Shown here: one piece after another, positions 9,067 to 20,496 of the stretch
Position numbering within the stretch: position 1 is the stretch's first letter
Layout: every line of letters starts with the position of its first letter
NCBI GenBank assembly: GCA_005239175.1
Contig: SOPS01000001.1
Span: forward strand, 558,001 to 622,000
Length of the DNA: 64,000 nucleotides
Origin: a halophilic archaeon SHRA6
GTDB taxonomy: Archaea; Halobacteriota; Halobacteria; Halobacteriales; Haloferacaceae
Reading direction: 5' to 3'
The notes under the pieces: generated by a model
What the model was told of the DNA's origin: nothing
Database searches by the model: none
Seen by the model: only the letters and a program-made list of their open reading frames with translations
Made by a program: the position numbers and the translations under genes

Positions 9067-9573
9067 CTAGTACCGAACGACCGCGTCGACGATCCCGATC
9101 GTCTGGCCGACCCCAACAATCGCTAGCCCGATCGGCATGGCCGCTCCAGCAACACCAAGCAGGCCGATCGTATAGGAGAGTGCCCCGACGATCGACCCGA
9201 TCGCACCCAGAACGTACGGCCACGCGTCCGCGTCCATCGCCAAGGCGGTGTAGCCGTAGCCGATCGCCGGCAAAAGCATCCAGCCGTACAGCGCAACCGC
9301 GAGCAACGCCGCCCCGCCAGCCGACCACAGGCCGACGACGCCCGCGGCAGTGACAACGAAGCCGGCAGTCACAACCAGCCACCACGCCCGAAGCACGCCA
9401 GTGTGCATCTCCGCACGGCCGGTAACCGAAAAGAGCGCGAGCAGCGCTGCCATGATCGCGTGGCCGATGAGCGCAGTTCGATTACTGATCACGCCGAAAT
9501 GAAAGGCGATCGCAAATCCCCACGCTGCTGGGACCAACCCTGCCGGACCGTACTCTCTGAATCGTCTGAACAT
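9067..9573 (-). CDS. Unrecognised membrane protein
   Basis: A 168-residue protein that is almost entirely hydrophobic, with five or six predicted helices after the N terminus MFRRFREYG. No family motif was recognised. It lies 25 bp downstream of the DUF2062 gene on the same strand and probably shares its transcript. Composition (high GC, CGATCG-rich) is like the surrounding chromosome. Confidence 0.7.
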   Translation of the reverse strand: MFRRFREYGPAGLVPAAWGFAIAFHFGVISNRTALIGHAIMAALLALFSVTGRAEMHTGVLRAWWLVVTAGFVVTAAGVVGLWSAGGAALLAVALYGWMLLPAIGYGYTALAMDADAWPYVLGAIGSIVGALSYTIGLLGVAGAAMPIGLAIVGVGQTIGIVDAVVRY

Positions 9574-9598
9574 ACCGAACGTTTCTCACGACACCCAA

Positions 9599-10084
9599 TC
9601 AGTTTCCCGGCTCAGCGCGCTCGGTGTCCGATTGCTCGTCGTTGCGGGCGCGGTAGCCGATCGTTAGCTGCCGAACGATCAGGTAGCTGGCGATAGAGAG
9701 AACCGTCGCGATAATGAGGTTTCCAATGAGTATCCGCCGGACGATATTGACCGCCGCGTCAAGCAACACGATACCGAACGGTTCGATGGTCCGTGGGGAA
9801 AAGAAAAACCCGCTTATCTGGTAGCTCGCCGCGTGGACAAACGGCTTCGTCGCGGGGTTGAGGACGATCGCCGCGGCGATGAGCGCGAGCTTGTTCACCC
9901 AGCTGAAAAAGTACGCGAGGATCACGAAGACCCCGTATCCGAGTCCGAGCGTCGGCAGGGTCGTAATGAAGATCCCGACCGCGAAGCTGAGTCCGATCTC
10001 GTGAGGCGTGTGCGACTCGTTGAACGCCGCCTCAAGTGCCGATCGAACCCGCGAACGATACGCTGCAAGCCGCGCTTTGAGCAT
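9599..10084 (-). CDS. DUF2062 membrane protein
   Basis: A 161-residue membrane protein with the DUF2062 pattern: a charged N-terminal helix, PHEIGLSFAVGIF, a Pro/Gly-rich TLPTLGLG turn, then two long hydrophobic helices with LNPATKP between them. DUF2062 proteins are found alone or fused to glycosyltransferases; their activity is not established. It is probably cotranscribed with the membrane protein downstream. Confidence 0.82.
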   Translation of the reverse strand: MLKARLAAYRSRVRSALEAAFNESHTPHEIGLSFAVGIFITTLPTLGLGYGVFVILAYFFSWVNKLALIAAAIVLNPATKPFVHAASYQISGFFFSPRTIEPFGIVLLDAAVNIVRRILIGNLIIATVLSIASYLIVRQLTIGYRARNDEQSDTERAEPGN

Positions 10085-10142
10085 CTACTGTCCTGCTACG
10101 TGTACGACGGCAAATAGCTGCCGGACACAGCTCAGCCACGAC

Positions 10143-10186
10143 TCGATCGCCGTCTCGATCACCGTCGATCGCCGTCTCGATCACCG
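10143..10186. repeat. Perfect 22-bp tandem duplication across a stop codon
   Basis: TCGATCGCCGTCTCGATCACCG occurs twice back to back (10143-10164 and 10165-10186). The second copy contains the TGA stop of the HalX response regulator gene (10181-10183, minus strand), so the duplication copied the gene's last bases into the downstream gap. Confidence 0.92.
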
Positions 10187-10759
10187 GGTAAACTCGGTGA
10201 CGAGCGACGTCAGCGCCGGACTCGGATCCTCAAGCGACGCCATCGCTTCGGCCGCTTGATCGGAGAGCTCCGCAACCCGCTCTTCGGCGGCCTGGTACGC
10301 CGGATCAGACGCAATGGCTAACGCCGAGGCCTCCGATCGCAGCGTCCGGAGCTTCGCCGAGAGCGCAAAGTACTCTCTGACCGCACAGTCGAATGCCTGT
10401 ACCGCGAGCAGTTGGTCGACGGTTCGATTGACCGTCTCGCGGTCGATCGGCTTGCGCACGTAGGTGTCAAGCGGCATCGAAAGAATATCGATTGAGGGTG
10501 CGTCAGCGGTTATCATCCCAACGGGACAGGACGACTCCGCACGGATCGCCTGAAGTATCTCTGTCCCAGATGCTCCCGGGAGCTGGCGATCGAGCAGCGC
10601 AGCCTGTACCTGATCGTCGAAATACTCGATCGCTTCCGTGCCATTGGCGGCGAGCCGGAGCTCCATACGATCGCCCAGCCAGAGGTCGTACAGCTCACGA
10701 AGCCCTGGCTCGTCTTCGGCTATCAACAGCGGACCACCGTCTGACGTGTCAGTTGACAT
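10181..10759 (-). CDS. HalX-domain response regulator
   Basis: Two-component response regulator of 192 residues. The N-terminal receiver has acidic residues D16/E17, the phospho-acceptor D57 (ALLDRQLPG) and a conserved Lys in YVRKPI near residue 105. The C-terminal 80 residues form the helical HalX domain found in haloarchaea, with coiled-coil character. No DNA-binding domain or histidine kinase is visible nearby, so its partner must be encoded elsewhere. The 3' end has been tandemly duplicated. Confidence 0.87.
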   Translation of the reverse strand: MSTDTSDGGPLLIAEDEPGLRELYDLWLGDRMELRLAANGTEAIEYFDDQVQAALLDRQLPGASGTEILQAIRAESSCPVGMITADAPSIDILSMPLDTYVRKPIDRETVNRTVDQLLAVQAFDCAVREYFALSAKLRTLRSEASALAIASDPAYQAAEERVAELSDQAAEAMASLEDPSPALTSLVTEFTR

Positions 10760-10873
10760 GATGGGCGTGGGCTACGGTACGAATAGACGATTACACCGGA
10801 GTGGTATGTATCTTGTCGGCGATCCCTGACAGATGCATTTGGCTCGACCGGTGGCCAAATAGTATGATCCTGA

Positions 10874-12388
10874 CTACAGGTCGTACAGCTCGCCGTACTT
10901 TTCGGTCACGTACTCGAGGAAGTACGAGGCCGTGAAGTCCTCGCCAGTCGCTTCAACAACGAGATCGTTCGTTCTGTACCGCTGTCCGTGTTGGTGAACG
11001 TTCTCACGGAGCCACTGAGTGAGATCGTCGAACTCGCCGGCACGAATGCGATCGTCAAGTGACCCAAGATCGTCCTCGGCGGCTGCAAAGAGCTGGGCGG
11101 CCATCACGCTGCCGAGCGAGTACGTCGGGAAGTACCCAAAGCTGCCGTGGCTCCAGTGGATGTCCTGCAGACAGCCGACCGAGTCGGTTTCGGGGCGGAT
11201 ACCGAGGTACTCCTCGTAGAGATCGTTCCAGCGATCGGGCACGTCCGCCACGTCGAGTTCGCCCGAAATGAGTTCGCGCTCGATCTCAAAGCGGATGATG
11301 ATGTGCATGTGGTAGGTCAGCTCATCAGCCTCGACGCGGATGAAGTTATCCTCGTACACCTGGTTGGCTGCCTCGTAGGCCTCCTGGGCGGTGAGATCGT
11401 CGACGCCGTCGAAGTGTTCTTTGACCGTCGGGAGGGTGTGCTCCCAGAACGGCTTCGATCGGCCGACGTGATTCTCCCAGAGTCGTGACTGGGATTCGTG
11501 CACCGAGAGGTCCCGTGACGTGCCGAGCGGCGTCCCGAACTCGTCCTTCGGGAGGCCGAGGTTGTACCACGCGTGGCCGAACTCGTGAATCGTCGCGGTG
11601 AGCGCGCCGAGTGGATCAGACTCGTCGAATCGGGTTGTCACGCGTGCGTCGAACTGATTACCCGACGTGAACGGGTGCGAAGAGGTATCGAGACGGCCGT
11701 GATCCCAGTCGTATCCGAGCGTCGAGAGCACGTCCCGCGAGAGTGCCTCCTGGGTCTCTTCAGGGTACGTGCCCGAAAACGCGTCCGTTGCCAGCGACGC
11801 GTCGGACGCGCGGATGTCCTCGATGAGTGGGACGAGCGTCTCACGCAACTCTGTGAGGATGTCCTCAGCCTGATCGAGCGGCAACCACGGCTCGTAGTCC
11901 GCGAACAACACGGCGTAGGGATCGGCGTCGGGGTCGATGTGCTCGGCGTACTCGCGTTTGAGCTCGACCAGCGTTTCGAGGTATGGCGCAAACGCTTCGA
12001 AGTCGTCGTCTGCCTTCGCGGACTCCCACGCGTTCAGCGCCTCACTCGTCGTCTCGGAGATCTTCGCAACGAGTTCTGTTGGAACCCGCTCGGCTCGCTC
12101 GTATTTGCGGCGAACCTCGCGAACGACCGCCGCCTGGTCGTCGGTGAGGTCCGCGTCGTCGAGCTCTTCGAGGAGGTCGCCGACCTCGCCGTCGACGAGC
12201 AGTTCGTGCGACAGCGACGATAGCGTTGACAGCTGCTTCGATCGGGCGGGCGTCCCGCCGGCGGGCATCATCACCTGTTGGTCCCACGAGAGCACCCCCG
12301 AGGCACTCTCGACCGCGGTGATTTGTTCGATCTCCGAGGTGAGTTGCTCGTAGGCGTCTGGCGTTTCTTTTGGAGACTGTGTCGACAT
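10874..12388 (-). CDS. M32 family metallocarboxypeptidase (Taq type)
   Basis: Zinc carboxypeptidase of family M32, 504 residues from ATG 12388 (MSTQSPKET). It contains the zinc-binding HEFGH motif near residues 264-268 and the family-specific HESQSRLWENHVG block about 35 residues later, plus the LSWDQQVMMP segment near the N terminus that is typical of M32. It removes C-terminal residues from peptides in the cytoplasm. In-frame sequence upstream of 12388 is Pro/Arg-rich and unlike the family. It lies about 115 bp downstream of the M20 peptidase gene on the same strand, suggesting a peptide or amino-acid scavenging pair. Confidence 0.92.
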   Translation of the reverse strand: MSTQSPKETPDAYEQLTSEIEQITAVESASGVLSWDQQVMMPAGGTPARSKQLSTLSSLSHELLVDGEVGDLLEELDDADLTDDQAAVVREVRRKYERAERVPTELVAKISETTSEALNAWESAKADDDFEAFAPYLETLVELKREYAEHIDPDADPYAVLFADYEPWLPLDQAEDILTELRETLVPLIEDIRASDASLATDAFSGTYPEETQEALSRDVLSTLGYDWDHGRLDTSSHPFTSGNQFDARVTTRFDESDPLGALTATIHEFGHAWYNLGLPKDEFGTPLGTSRDLSVHESQSRLWENHVGRSKPFWEHTLPTVKEHFDGVDDLTAQEAYEAANQVYEDNFIRVEADELTYHMHIIIRFEIERELISGELDVADVPDRWNDLYEEYLGIRPETDSVGCLQDIHWSHGSFGYFPTYSLGSVMAAQLFAAAEDDLGSLDDRIRAGEFDDLTQWLRENVHQHGQRYRTNDLVVEATGEDFTASYFLEYVTEKYGELYDL

Positions 12389-12502
12389 TGTCCACATATG
12401 TGGGTTCGATCGGTATGAATCCGGCGTATCCGGACGGCTGGGCGGGTGATCGTAGCGCAATCCAACGGCGCGGCCGATCGCTGCTCGCCACAAGAGGACC
12501 GA

Positions 12503-13588
12503 TCAAAACCGTTCGGCGGCCGTCCGGTAGATCCGCTCACAGCGATCGAGAACGTCGATCGCCGCGCTCTCAGATTTCGTGTGCGCCTCGCCGGGTTCAG
12601 AGGCCCCACAGACGACACAGGAGACGCCAGCCTGCACGAGCCAGCCCGCGTCGGTCGCGTGTGGCTTTGTGACGTGCTCGGGAGATCCATCCTGGGCAGC
12701 GACGGCTGCGTCCAACACCAGCTCGGCAAATTCCTCGTCGTCGCAGGCCATCGGTGGGAGATCCTGCTCGACGACGTGTTCGACGCCGTCGATCGCGGCC
12801 GCCTGTTCGAGGTCTGCGTAGCCGCCGGGGACGGTCCGCTCGTCGATCGTCACCGTACACTCCTCGGGGACGACGTTCCAGGCGGTCCCACCGTCGATTT
12901 CGGTCACGACGACGCTCCCCTCGACCTGTGTGCCGAACACCTCAGCGGTCGGCACACTGAGATCACGAACGATGTCGACCGCATCGCAGGCCCGGTAGAT
13001 CGCGTTCGTGCCTGCTTCGGGTTCACTCGCGTGGGCAGCCGAGCCACTGGCGACGAGCGTGGAGGCGCGCCGCCCCCGGTGGGCGACAACCACGTCCGTC
13101 ACGCCGGGCTTCGAGTAGTTCGTCGACCCTTCGGCGACGATCGCACAGTCCGGGGCGAAGCCCGCCTCGATCGCCGCGCGCGCACCAGTCCCGCCGATCT
13201 CTTCGCCGACAAAGCTGGCAAAGACCAACTCCACGTCAGGTGCAATCGCAGCGTCTCGAAACGCCAGCATCGACGCTGCCACCGCCCCCTTCATGTCGGC
13301 GGAGCCGCGGCCGTAGATCCGTCCGTCGCGGGTCTCAACGACGTACCTCTCGCCGTCGAGTTGTTCGGGCGCGGGCGGGACCACGTCGTGGTGGCCGACG
13401 AGCGCGAGCGATCGCTGTGGCTCCGCAGGACCGCTCCGACGCGCGATCACGTTTCCTGTCTCGTCGCGGGTCACCGCGGCGTCAGTTTCGGAGCGAAGCC
13501 ACGACTCGATGCGATCGCCAGCTTCGGTCTCGTCCTCGTGGCTCGGTATCGAAACCAGTTCGACGGTGAGTTCGGCGAGTTCGTTCAC
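12503..13588 (-). CDS. M20 family metallopeptidase (DapE/ArgE-like)
   Basis: Zinc-dependent amidohydrolase of family M20, 361 residues. Visible motifs are GHHDVVP (first metal His and Asp), GRGSADMKGAVA (second metal Asp and catalytic region) and FVGEEIGGTGA with the catalytic Glu. The family includes succinyl-diaminopimelate desuccinylase, acetylornithine deacetylase and carboxypeptidases. No lysine or arginine biosynthesis gene is adjacent, so a peptidase or aminoacylase role is as likely as DapE. A short frame upstream (13585-13788) overlaps its start by an ATGA. Confidence 0.88.
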   Translation of the reverse strand: MNELAELTVELVSIPSHEDETEAGDRIESWLRSETDAAVTRDETGNVIARRSGPAEPQRSLALVGHHDVVPPAPEQLDGERYVVETRDGRIYGRGSADMKGAVAASMLAFRDAAIAPDVELVFASFVGEEIGGTGARAAIEAGFAPDCAIVAEGSTNYSKPGVTDVVVAHRGRRASTLVASGSAAHASEPEAGTNAIYRACDAVDIVRDLSVPTAEVFGTQVEGSVVVTEIDGGTAWNVVPEECTVTIDERTVPGGYADLEQAAAIDGVEHVVEQDLPPMACDDEEFAELVLDAAVAAQDGSPEHVTKPHATDAGWLVQAGVSCVVCGASEPGEAHTKSESAAIDVLDRCERIYRTAAERF

Positions 13589-13788
13589 AGCCGTAGCTCG
13601 TCGCTGTGAGGCAAAACGGTTGTGCCGGCGGCCGAGAGAAGCGATACGTCATCGCGGTAGCCGCGATCGGCTCCGTAGAGATCGAACCGATCGACAAGAT
13701 CCGTCACGTAGGGTGTGACTGTGAGTTCTGCGACCTCGGTGTCGGCGATCCGCTCGCTATCGGGTCGTGCGGTCGAACGGAGCAACAA
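13585..13788 (-). CDS. Possible small protein overlapping the M20 gene start
   Basis: A 67-residue frame ends with TGA overlapping the ATG of the M20 peptidase gene by four bases (13585-13588), the classical arrangement of translationally coupled genes. The predicted product mixes charged and hydrophobic residues (ELTVTPYVTDLVDRF) without a recognisable motif. It fills most of an otherwise empty 280-bp gap. It may be a real small protein or chance; the overlap is the only positive argument. Confidence 0.3.
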   Translation of the reverse strand: MLLRSTARPDSERIADTEVAELTVTPYVTDLVDRFDLYGADRGYRDDVSLLSAAGTTVLPHSDELRL

Positions 13789-13837
13789 GTGCCGCGCGAT
13801 GAGGATGGAAACCGGTCAAAGCATAGGGATTCGAGAG

Positions 13838-13845
13838 ATTTTATT
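13838..13845 (+). promoter_or_regulatory. Box A of katG
   Basis: ATTTTATT is centred 27 bp upstream of the GTG start at 13869, fitting a leaderless katG mRNA. Confidence 0.6.
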
Positions 13846-13859
13846 GAAGGAAAAAGTGA

Positions 13860-16013
<2,154 letters not shown>

Positions 16014-16158
16014 TCGCTCCGCTGTTCGACCCGTTAGCGACTCAAGCGGGTCAGTTCCCCAGACAGAAATCGTGAGATACCGCTGGCCGACACGGTGACG
16101 GTTGACGCCAAAATCGATCGATCGACGTTGCGTCCGGGATCGATCGCAGGTGAACATC

Positions 16159-16164
16159 CTTATT
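16159..16164 (+). promoter_or_regulatory. Box A of the PIN-ATPase gene
   Basis: CTTATT is centred 26-27 bp before ATG 16188, supporting the shorter start and a leaderless transcript. Confidence 0.5.
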
Positions 16165-16187
16165 CGTTCGCCGGCATAAGAACAGTT

Positions 16188-18047
16188 ATGAACGTTGTGC
16201 CGGACACGAGCGCGGTAATTGACGGCCGCGTGTCCGAGCGGATCGCCGATGGTACCTACGAGGGCGCACGGATACTCGTCCCCGAGGCCGTCGTCGGCGA
16301 GTTGGAATCGCAGGCAAACGCGGGCTACGACAGCGGCTGGGACGGTCTCTCGGAGCTGCAGCGGCTCACGAGCCACGCCGAAGACGGAACGATCGAGGTC
16401 GAGTACGTCGGCCGCCGCCCACGGACCGATGAACAAGAGGGCGCAGACGAAGGCGAAATCGACGCGCTCATCCGCGATCTCGCGGTCGAACACGACGCGA
16501 CGCTGCTGACGAGCGACGTGGTTCAATCGGAGGTCGGCAAGGCCAAAGGCCTCGCTGTTGAGTACGTCGAACCGCGAATCCGCGGAGACGAAGAGCTCCC
16601 CATCATCGACTTCTTCACCGACGAGACAATGTCGGTGCACCTGAAAGCTGGGACGAAGCCAAAGGCCAAACGCGGCGCGCTCAGCGACATGCACTACGAG
16701 ACGATCGCCGACGAGATCTCGACAGACGAACAGATGGCCGACTGGGCCGATGGGATCGAGACGCTGGCTCGAAAGAGCCGCGAGGGCTTCATCGAACTCT
16801 CCGAGCCGGGGATGAAGATCGTCCAGTACCGCGACTACCGGATCGCGATCGCCCGCCCGCCGTTCGCCGACGGGATCGAGATCACGGCAGTCCGGCCGAT
16901 CGCAAAGACCACCCTCGATGACTACGAGTTCGCCGACGAACTGCGCGAGCGGTTCCTCGAACGCCAACGCGGCGTGTTGATTTCGGGTGCGCCCGGGGCC
17001 GGCAAGTCGACGTTCGCCCAGTCGGTCGCGGAGTTCCTCAACAACAACGACTACGCGGTCAAGACGATGGAGAAACCCCGAGACCTCCAGGTCGGTCCGG
17101 AGATTACCCAGTACACCGCCCTCGGCGGGGACATGGAGAAGACCGCCGACTCGCTGTTGCTCGTCCGGCCGGATTACACGATCTACGACGAGGTCAGAAA
17201 GACGAAAGACTTCGGCGTCTTCGCGGACATGCGGCTCGCTGGCGTCGGGATGGTCGGCGTCGTCCACGCCACGCGGGCGATCGACGCGCTCCAGCGCCTC
17301 GTCGGCCGGGTCGAACTCGGAATGATCCCACAGGTCGTCGACACCGTTGTCTACATCGAAGCCGGCGAGGTCCACACCGTCTACGACGTGGGCACAGAGG
17401 TGAAGGTCCCGTCGGGACTGACTGCCGAGGATCTCGCACGGCCGGTCATCCAGGTGACGAACTTCGCGACCGGTCGTCCCGAGTACGAGATCTACACGTT
17501 CAACCGCCAGGTCGTTACCGTCCCACTCACTGACGAAGAGCCAGACGATACCGGGGTCGATCGGATCGCGAAAAAAGAGATCGAACGCGAGATCAAATCC
17601 GTCGCCCGCGGCCACGTTGAGGTCGAACTCCAAGGGCAGAACACTGCAGTCGTGTACGTCGATGAAAACGACATCTCCTACGTGATTGGCAAGGGCGGCG
17701 GCCGGATCACCGAGATCGAAAACCGTCTCGGGATCGACATCGACGTTCGCACCCACACTGAAAAGCCGGCTGGCTCCGGCGGCGTTGCCGGCGGAGACGG
17801 CGCTACCGGAGACACAGTCGAGCCGCAGGGACAGATCGTCCAGCCGGAGATCACCTCCAGACACGTCGTGATCCGGATGGACGACCACGTCGGCGAAACC
17901 GTGGAGGTCCGCGCCGACGGCGAGTACCTCTTTACCGCGACGGTCAGCCGTGGCGGCGACATCCAGGTCTCACGAGGCTCTGCGATCGCTGAAGAACTGG
18001 AAGACGCGATCGATCGGAAACGACAGATCACTGTCGTTCCCGCCTGA
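16188..18047 (+). CDS. PIN-domain ATPase with KH domain (PINA-like)
   Basis: A 619-residue archaeal protein with three parts: an N-terminal PIN nuclease-like domain (VVPDTSAVIDGRVSE, with further acidic residues around DEGEIDALIRD and TSDVV); a PilT/VirB11-type ATPase with Walker A GAPGAGKST near residues 267-275 and a Walker B-like TIYDEVR; and a C-terminal KH domain (VIGKGGGRITEIE). Orthologues occur across archaea; in Sulfolobus PINA forms hexamers and takes part in Holliday junction processing. Start ATG 16188 is chosen because the PIN domain begins there and a TATA box sits at -27. Confidence 0.9.
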   Translation: MNVVPDTSAVIDGRVSERIADGTYEGARILVPEAVVGELESQANAGYDSGWDGLSELQRLTSHAEDGTIEVEYVGRRPRTDEQEGADEGEIDALIRDLAVEHDATLLTSDVVQSEVGKAKGLAVEYVEPRIRGDEELPIIDFFTDETMSVHLKAGTKPKAKRGALSDMHYETIADEISTDEQMADWADGIETLARKSREGFIELSEPGMKIVQYRDYRIAIARPPFADGIEITAVRPIAKTTLDDYEFADELRERFLERQRGVLISGAPGAGKSTFAQSVAEFLNNNDYAVKTMEKPRDLQVGPEITQYTALGGDMEKTADSLLLVRPDYTIYDEVRKTKDFGVFADMRLAGVGMVGVVHATRAIDALQRLVGRVELGMIPQVVDTVVYIEAGEVHTVYDVGTEVKVPSGLTAEDLARPVIQVTNFATGRPEYEIYTFNRQVVTVPLTDEEPDDTGVDRIAKKEIEREIKSVARGHVEVELQGQNTAVVYVDENDISYVIGKGGGRITEIENRLGIDIDVRTHTEKPAGSGGVAGGDGATGDTVEPQGQIVQPEITSRHVVIRMDDHVGETVEVRADGEYLFTATVSRGGDIQVSRGSAIAEELEDAIDRKRQITVVPA

Positions 18048-18067
18048 ACAGGAACCAACCTTCGATT

Positions 18068-19267
18068 TTACAGCACGGACAACCGATTCCCTGGAGCCGA
18101 CCGCATCCCGTAGAATCGATCGTCGGCCCGTACGACGAGTACGTCGGCAACGAGGTACAGCTCTGCAGCTCGACCGAGGTCGTCGGGAATTGGAGCATCC
18201 CAGCGCCGATCGCCCTCGGGTGAGATGCTGTACAGCCGCGGCTCAGCGCGGCCCGGAACGGTCCCGTAGCGATAGATGCCGTTCTCATCAGCGACAGTCC
18301 TGGTAACCGAGTCGTAGTCGTCCCCGAGCGTCCAGTATCGATCGCCGCTTTCGAGGCTGTACGCCGACAGGCCATCCGCTCCCGAGAGATACACGCGGTT
18401 GCCGCCAACAATCGGCCGATCGCGTCCTGTGTCGACCGGCACCTCCCACCGAATCGAGCCATCAGCGACGTCGATCGCGTAAACCGTCCCTGCACCAGGT
18501 ACAGAGACGACAATCGACCGATTCGTGACGATCGGGTCGGGAATCGAGACAGCACTGGCGTCTGAGGCGGATCGAGTAACCGTCCACGACTCGGTTCCGT
18601 CCTCCGGATCGACTCGTCGACAGCGCACGTCCTCGCCGTCGATCGTCAGGCACGTGAGTACGTCGTCGGCCGCTGCGATCGCCGGCTGGGTGTCGATCGA
18701 AAGGACCCACTGCCGCTCGCCTGTCTCATCGTCGAGACAGTGGACCGGCCCGCCGTCTTCTGCCGCGAGGACGTATCCGCCCCCGACTGCGATCGACCGA
18801 ACCGCATTTGACTCCGCAAACGTCCACCGAGGCGGATCCCCCTCACGGCCGAAAGCCGCCGTCGCGATTCCACCGTCGACTGTCGGCACGTACACGCGAT
18901 CGCCCACGGCGGCCGGCTCACCCCGAAACTGTGGTTCAAATCGTACTGTCGACGCCGATCCATCGGGCGTGTACCGCGTCACGACCGTCTCGTCGGCGTC
19001 GATCCACTCCTCAGCGTCCCAGTCCATCCGCATCCCGGAGACGTTTCGCGCGGCGAAGACCGCGCTGTCGCTGGCCACGACGGCTACGTCGCCGCTGATC
19101 CGTTGGGGCTCGTCCCACGCGAGTTCACCGCCGGCAGGTTGGTACCCACAGCCTGCGAGTCCGCCGGTGACTGCTGCGGCTACGGCCGCAAGGGCCGATC
19201 GGCGGGAGCACGCAGTCTTGGAGGTCAGCGGTGGCCGTCCGCTTCTATCTGGGGGACGTTCGGTCAT
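18068..19267 (-). CDS. PQQ-like beta-propeller lipoprotein
   Basis: Exported protein of 399 residues. The N terminus contains CSRRSALAAV, a hydrophobic Ala-rich stretch and the lipobox LAGC, indicating Tat export and lipid anchoring. The mature part consists of repeated WxxG-containing blades (GERQWVLS, GTESWTV, GSIRWEVP, GDRYWTLG, GDRRWDAP), typical of PQQ/BamB-like eight-bladed propellers. Such proteins act as extracellular scaffolds or dehydrogenases; no quinone-enzyme partner is nearby. Its start overlaps the end of htpX by four bases, so the two are probably cotranscribed. Confidence 0.85.
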   Translation of the reverse strand: MTERPPDRSGRPPLTSKTACSRRSALAAVAAAVTGGLAGCGYQPAGGELAWDEPQRISGDVAVVASDSAVFAARNVSGMRMDWDAEEWIDADETVVTRYTPDGSASTVRFEPQFRGEPAAVGDRVYVPTVDGGIATAAFGREGDPPRWTFAESNAVRSIAVGGGYVLAAEDGGPVHCLDDETGERQWVLSIDTQPAIAAADDVLTCLTIDGEDVRCRRVDPEDGTESWTVTRSASDASAVSIPDPIVTNRSIVVSVPGAGTVYAIDVADGSIRWEVPVDTGRDRPIVGGNRVYLSGADGLSAYSLESGDRYWTLGDDYDSVTRTVADENGIYRYGTVPGRAEPRLYSISPEGDRRWDAPIPDDLGRAAELYLVADVLVVRADDRFYGMRSAPGNRLSVL

Positions 19268-20292
19268 GCGGTCTCACCCGCGAGCTCGCGGAGTCGGTCA
19301 ATCCGATCGCGAGTCGGTGGGTGTGTCTCCGGGAAGATGTCCGTACTCACGAGTTCGGCCTCGTCGAAGGTCCGCGCTTCGAGCGGAACGATGTACAGCG
19401 CCTCTGTACCGCCGTCGAGCGCCCTGAGATCGCGATCAGGAATTGATTCCATGGTTCCGTCGATCGTCTCGAGCGCAGCAGCGAGCGCGAGCGGATCGCC
19501 GGTGAGCGCGGCCGAAGCCCGGTCGGCAGCGTACTCACGGTACCGCGACAGCACCCGGTGGACGAGCACGCTTGCGGCCCAAAACAGCGCCGAGATGGCG
19601 AGCGTGACGAGCGCCGAGACGGCGATTGCGGCGATCGCAGCGACAATCGCCCGACCATCGCCGTTACTTCGACTCCTGCCGCCGCCGCTGCCAAGCACGC
19701 GAGTAAGTCCGTAGAGGACGTAGCCGGCGGCGATCGCGAGGTAGTAGGTGGCAGTCGGCAACAGCCATGCGACGGTCATGACCGTTGCGTCCCGGTTCCC
19801 GAGGTGCGCGAGTTCGTGTGCGAGGACGGCATCGAGTTCGTCGCCCGACAGTGTCTCGAGCAATCCAGTCGTGACGACCACGCTCCCCGGTCCTGAAAGT
19901 CCCCCAACCGCACAGGCGTTCGGCGCACTGTTCGTCGCAACACAGATCGTTGGGACAGGGAGATCCGCCTGCCATGCGAGCCGCGTAACGCGCGCATGAA
20001 GCTCCGGGTACGTCTCCGGATCGACAGGCCGTGCATTGAGCGAGCCGGCAACGGTTCGCGAGCCGTATCGGAGCTGGATCGCGACACCGACGATGACGAC
20101 GACCGTCAGCGCGATCGGGTCAATGTAGAACTCACCGGGCCACGGGCGTTCTGTCACCCACTCTAACAGCGCGATGCCGATCGTGTTCGCTGCAAAGACG
20201 AACGTGTACGCGAACGCAAACGGAAGCGCGGCGATGAGGAGCGCCGCAAGGGCGATGCGAAGCCGGAGCTCGCGATCGGTGCGCCAGTGCAT
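19264..20292 (-). CDS. htpX: M48 family membrane zinc protease (HtpX-like)
   Basis: Integral membrane metalloprotease of 342 residues. The zinc motif HELAH lies near residues 157-161, preceded by the substrate-binding PNACAVGG segment, with the third ligand Glu in REYAADRAS about 90 residues later. Two hydrophobic helices precede and two follow the HExxH helix. HtpX-type enzymes degrade damaged membrane proteins. The four-base ATGA overlap with the PQQ lipoprotein gene suggests one transcript. Sequence matches the usual haloarchaeal HtpX length. Confidence 0.9.
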   Translation of the reverse strand: MHWRTDRELRLRIALAALLIAALPFAFAYTFVFAANTIGIALLEWVTERPWPGEFYIDPIALTVVVIVGVAIQLRYGSRTVAGSLNARPVDPETYPELHARVTRLAWQADLPVPTICVATNSAPNACAVGGLSGPGSVVVTTGLLETLSGDELDAVLAHELAHLGNRDATVMTVAWLLPTATYYLAIAAGYVLYGLTRVLGSGGGRSRSNGDGRAIVAAIAAIAVSALVTLAISALFWAASVLVHRVLSRYREYAADRASAALTGDPLALAAALETIDGTMESIPDRDLRALDGGTEALYIVPLEARTFDEAELVSTDIFPETHPPTRDRIDRLRELAGETA

Positions 20293-20464
20293 CGACGCTC
20301 ACCGGATCAATCGCGTGATCCGTCTGTTCGACTGGAGGGACATACAGCTAACTGAACCGGCTCATCGTCGATAAATATGTCGGGCAACTTCCAGCATGGA
20401 AACCCCAAGACACCGCCGCAACGACATTCACGCGGCAGAGATGGTAACCTTCCTGAAAGATAAC

Positions 20465-20474
20465 GCTTTTTTGA
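20465..20474 (+). promoter_or_regulatory. Box A of citrate synthase gene
   Basis: CTTTTTTGAG is centred 27 bp upstream of ATG 20497, consistent with a leaderless mRNA. A second T/A-rich TTATAG lies at about -10. Confidence 0.5.
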
Positions 20475-20496
20475 GTGCCCAAGGAACGCTTATAGC

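Noticed and set aside
12446-13609. Plus-strand frame of 387 codons
   Set aside because: Antisense to the M20 peptidase, which shows the full metal-binding motif set.
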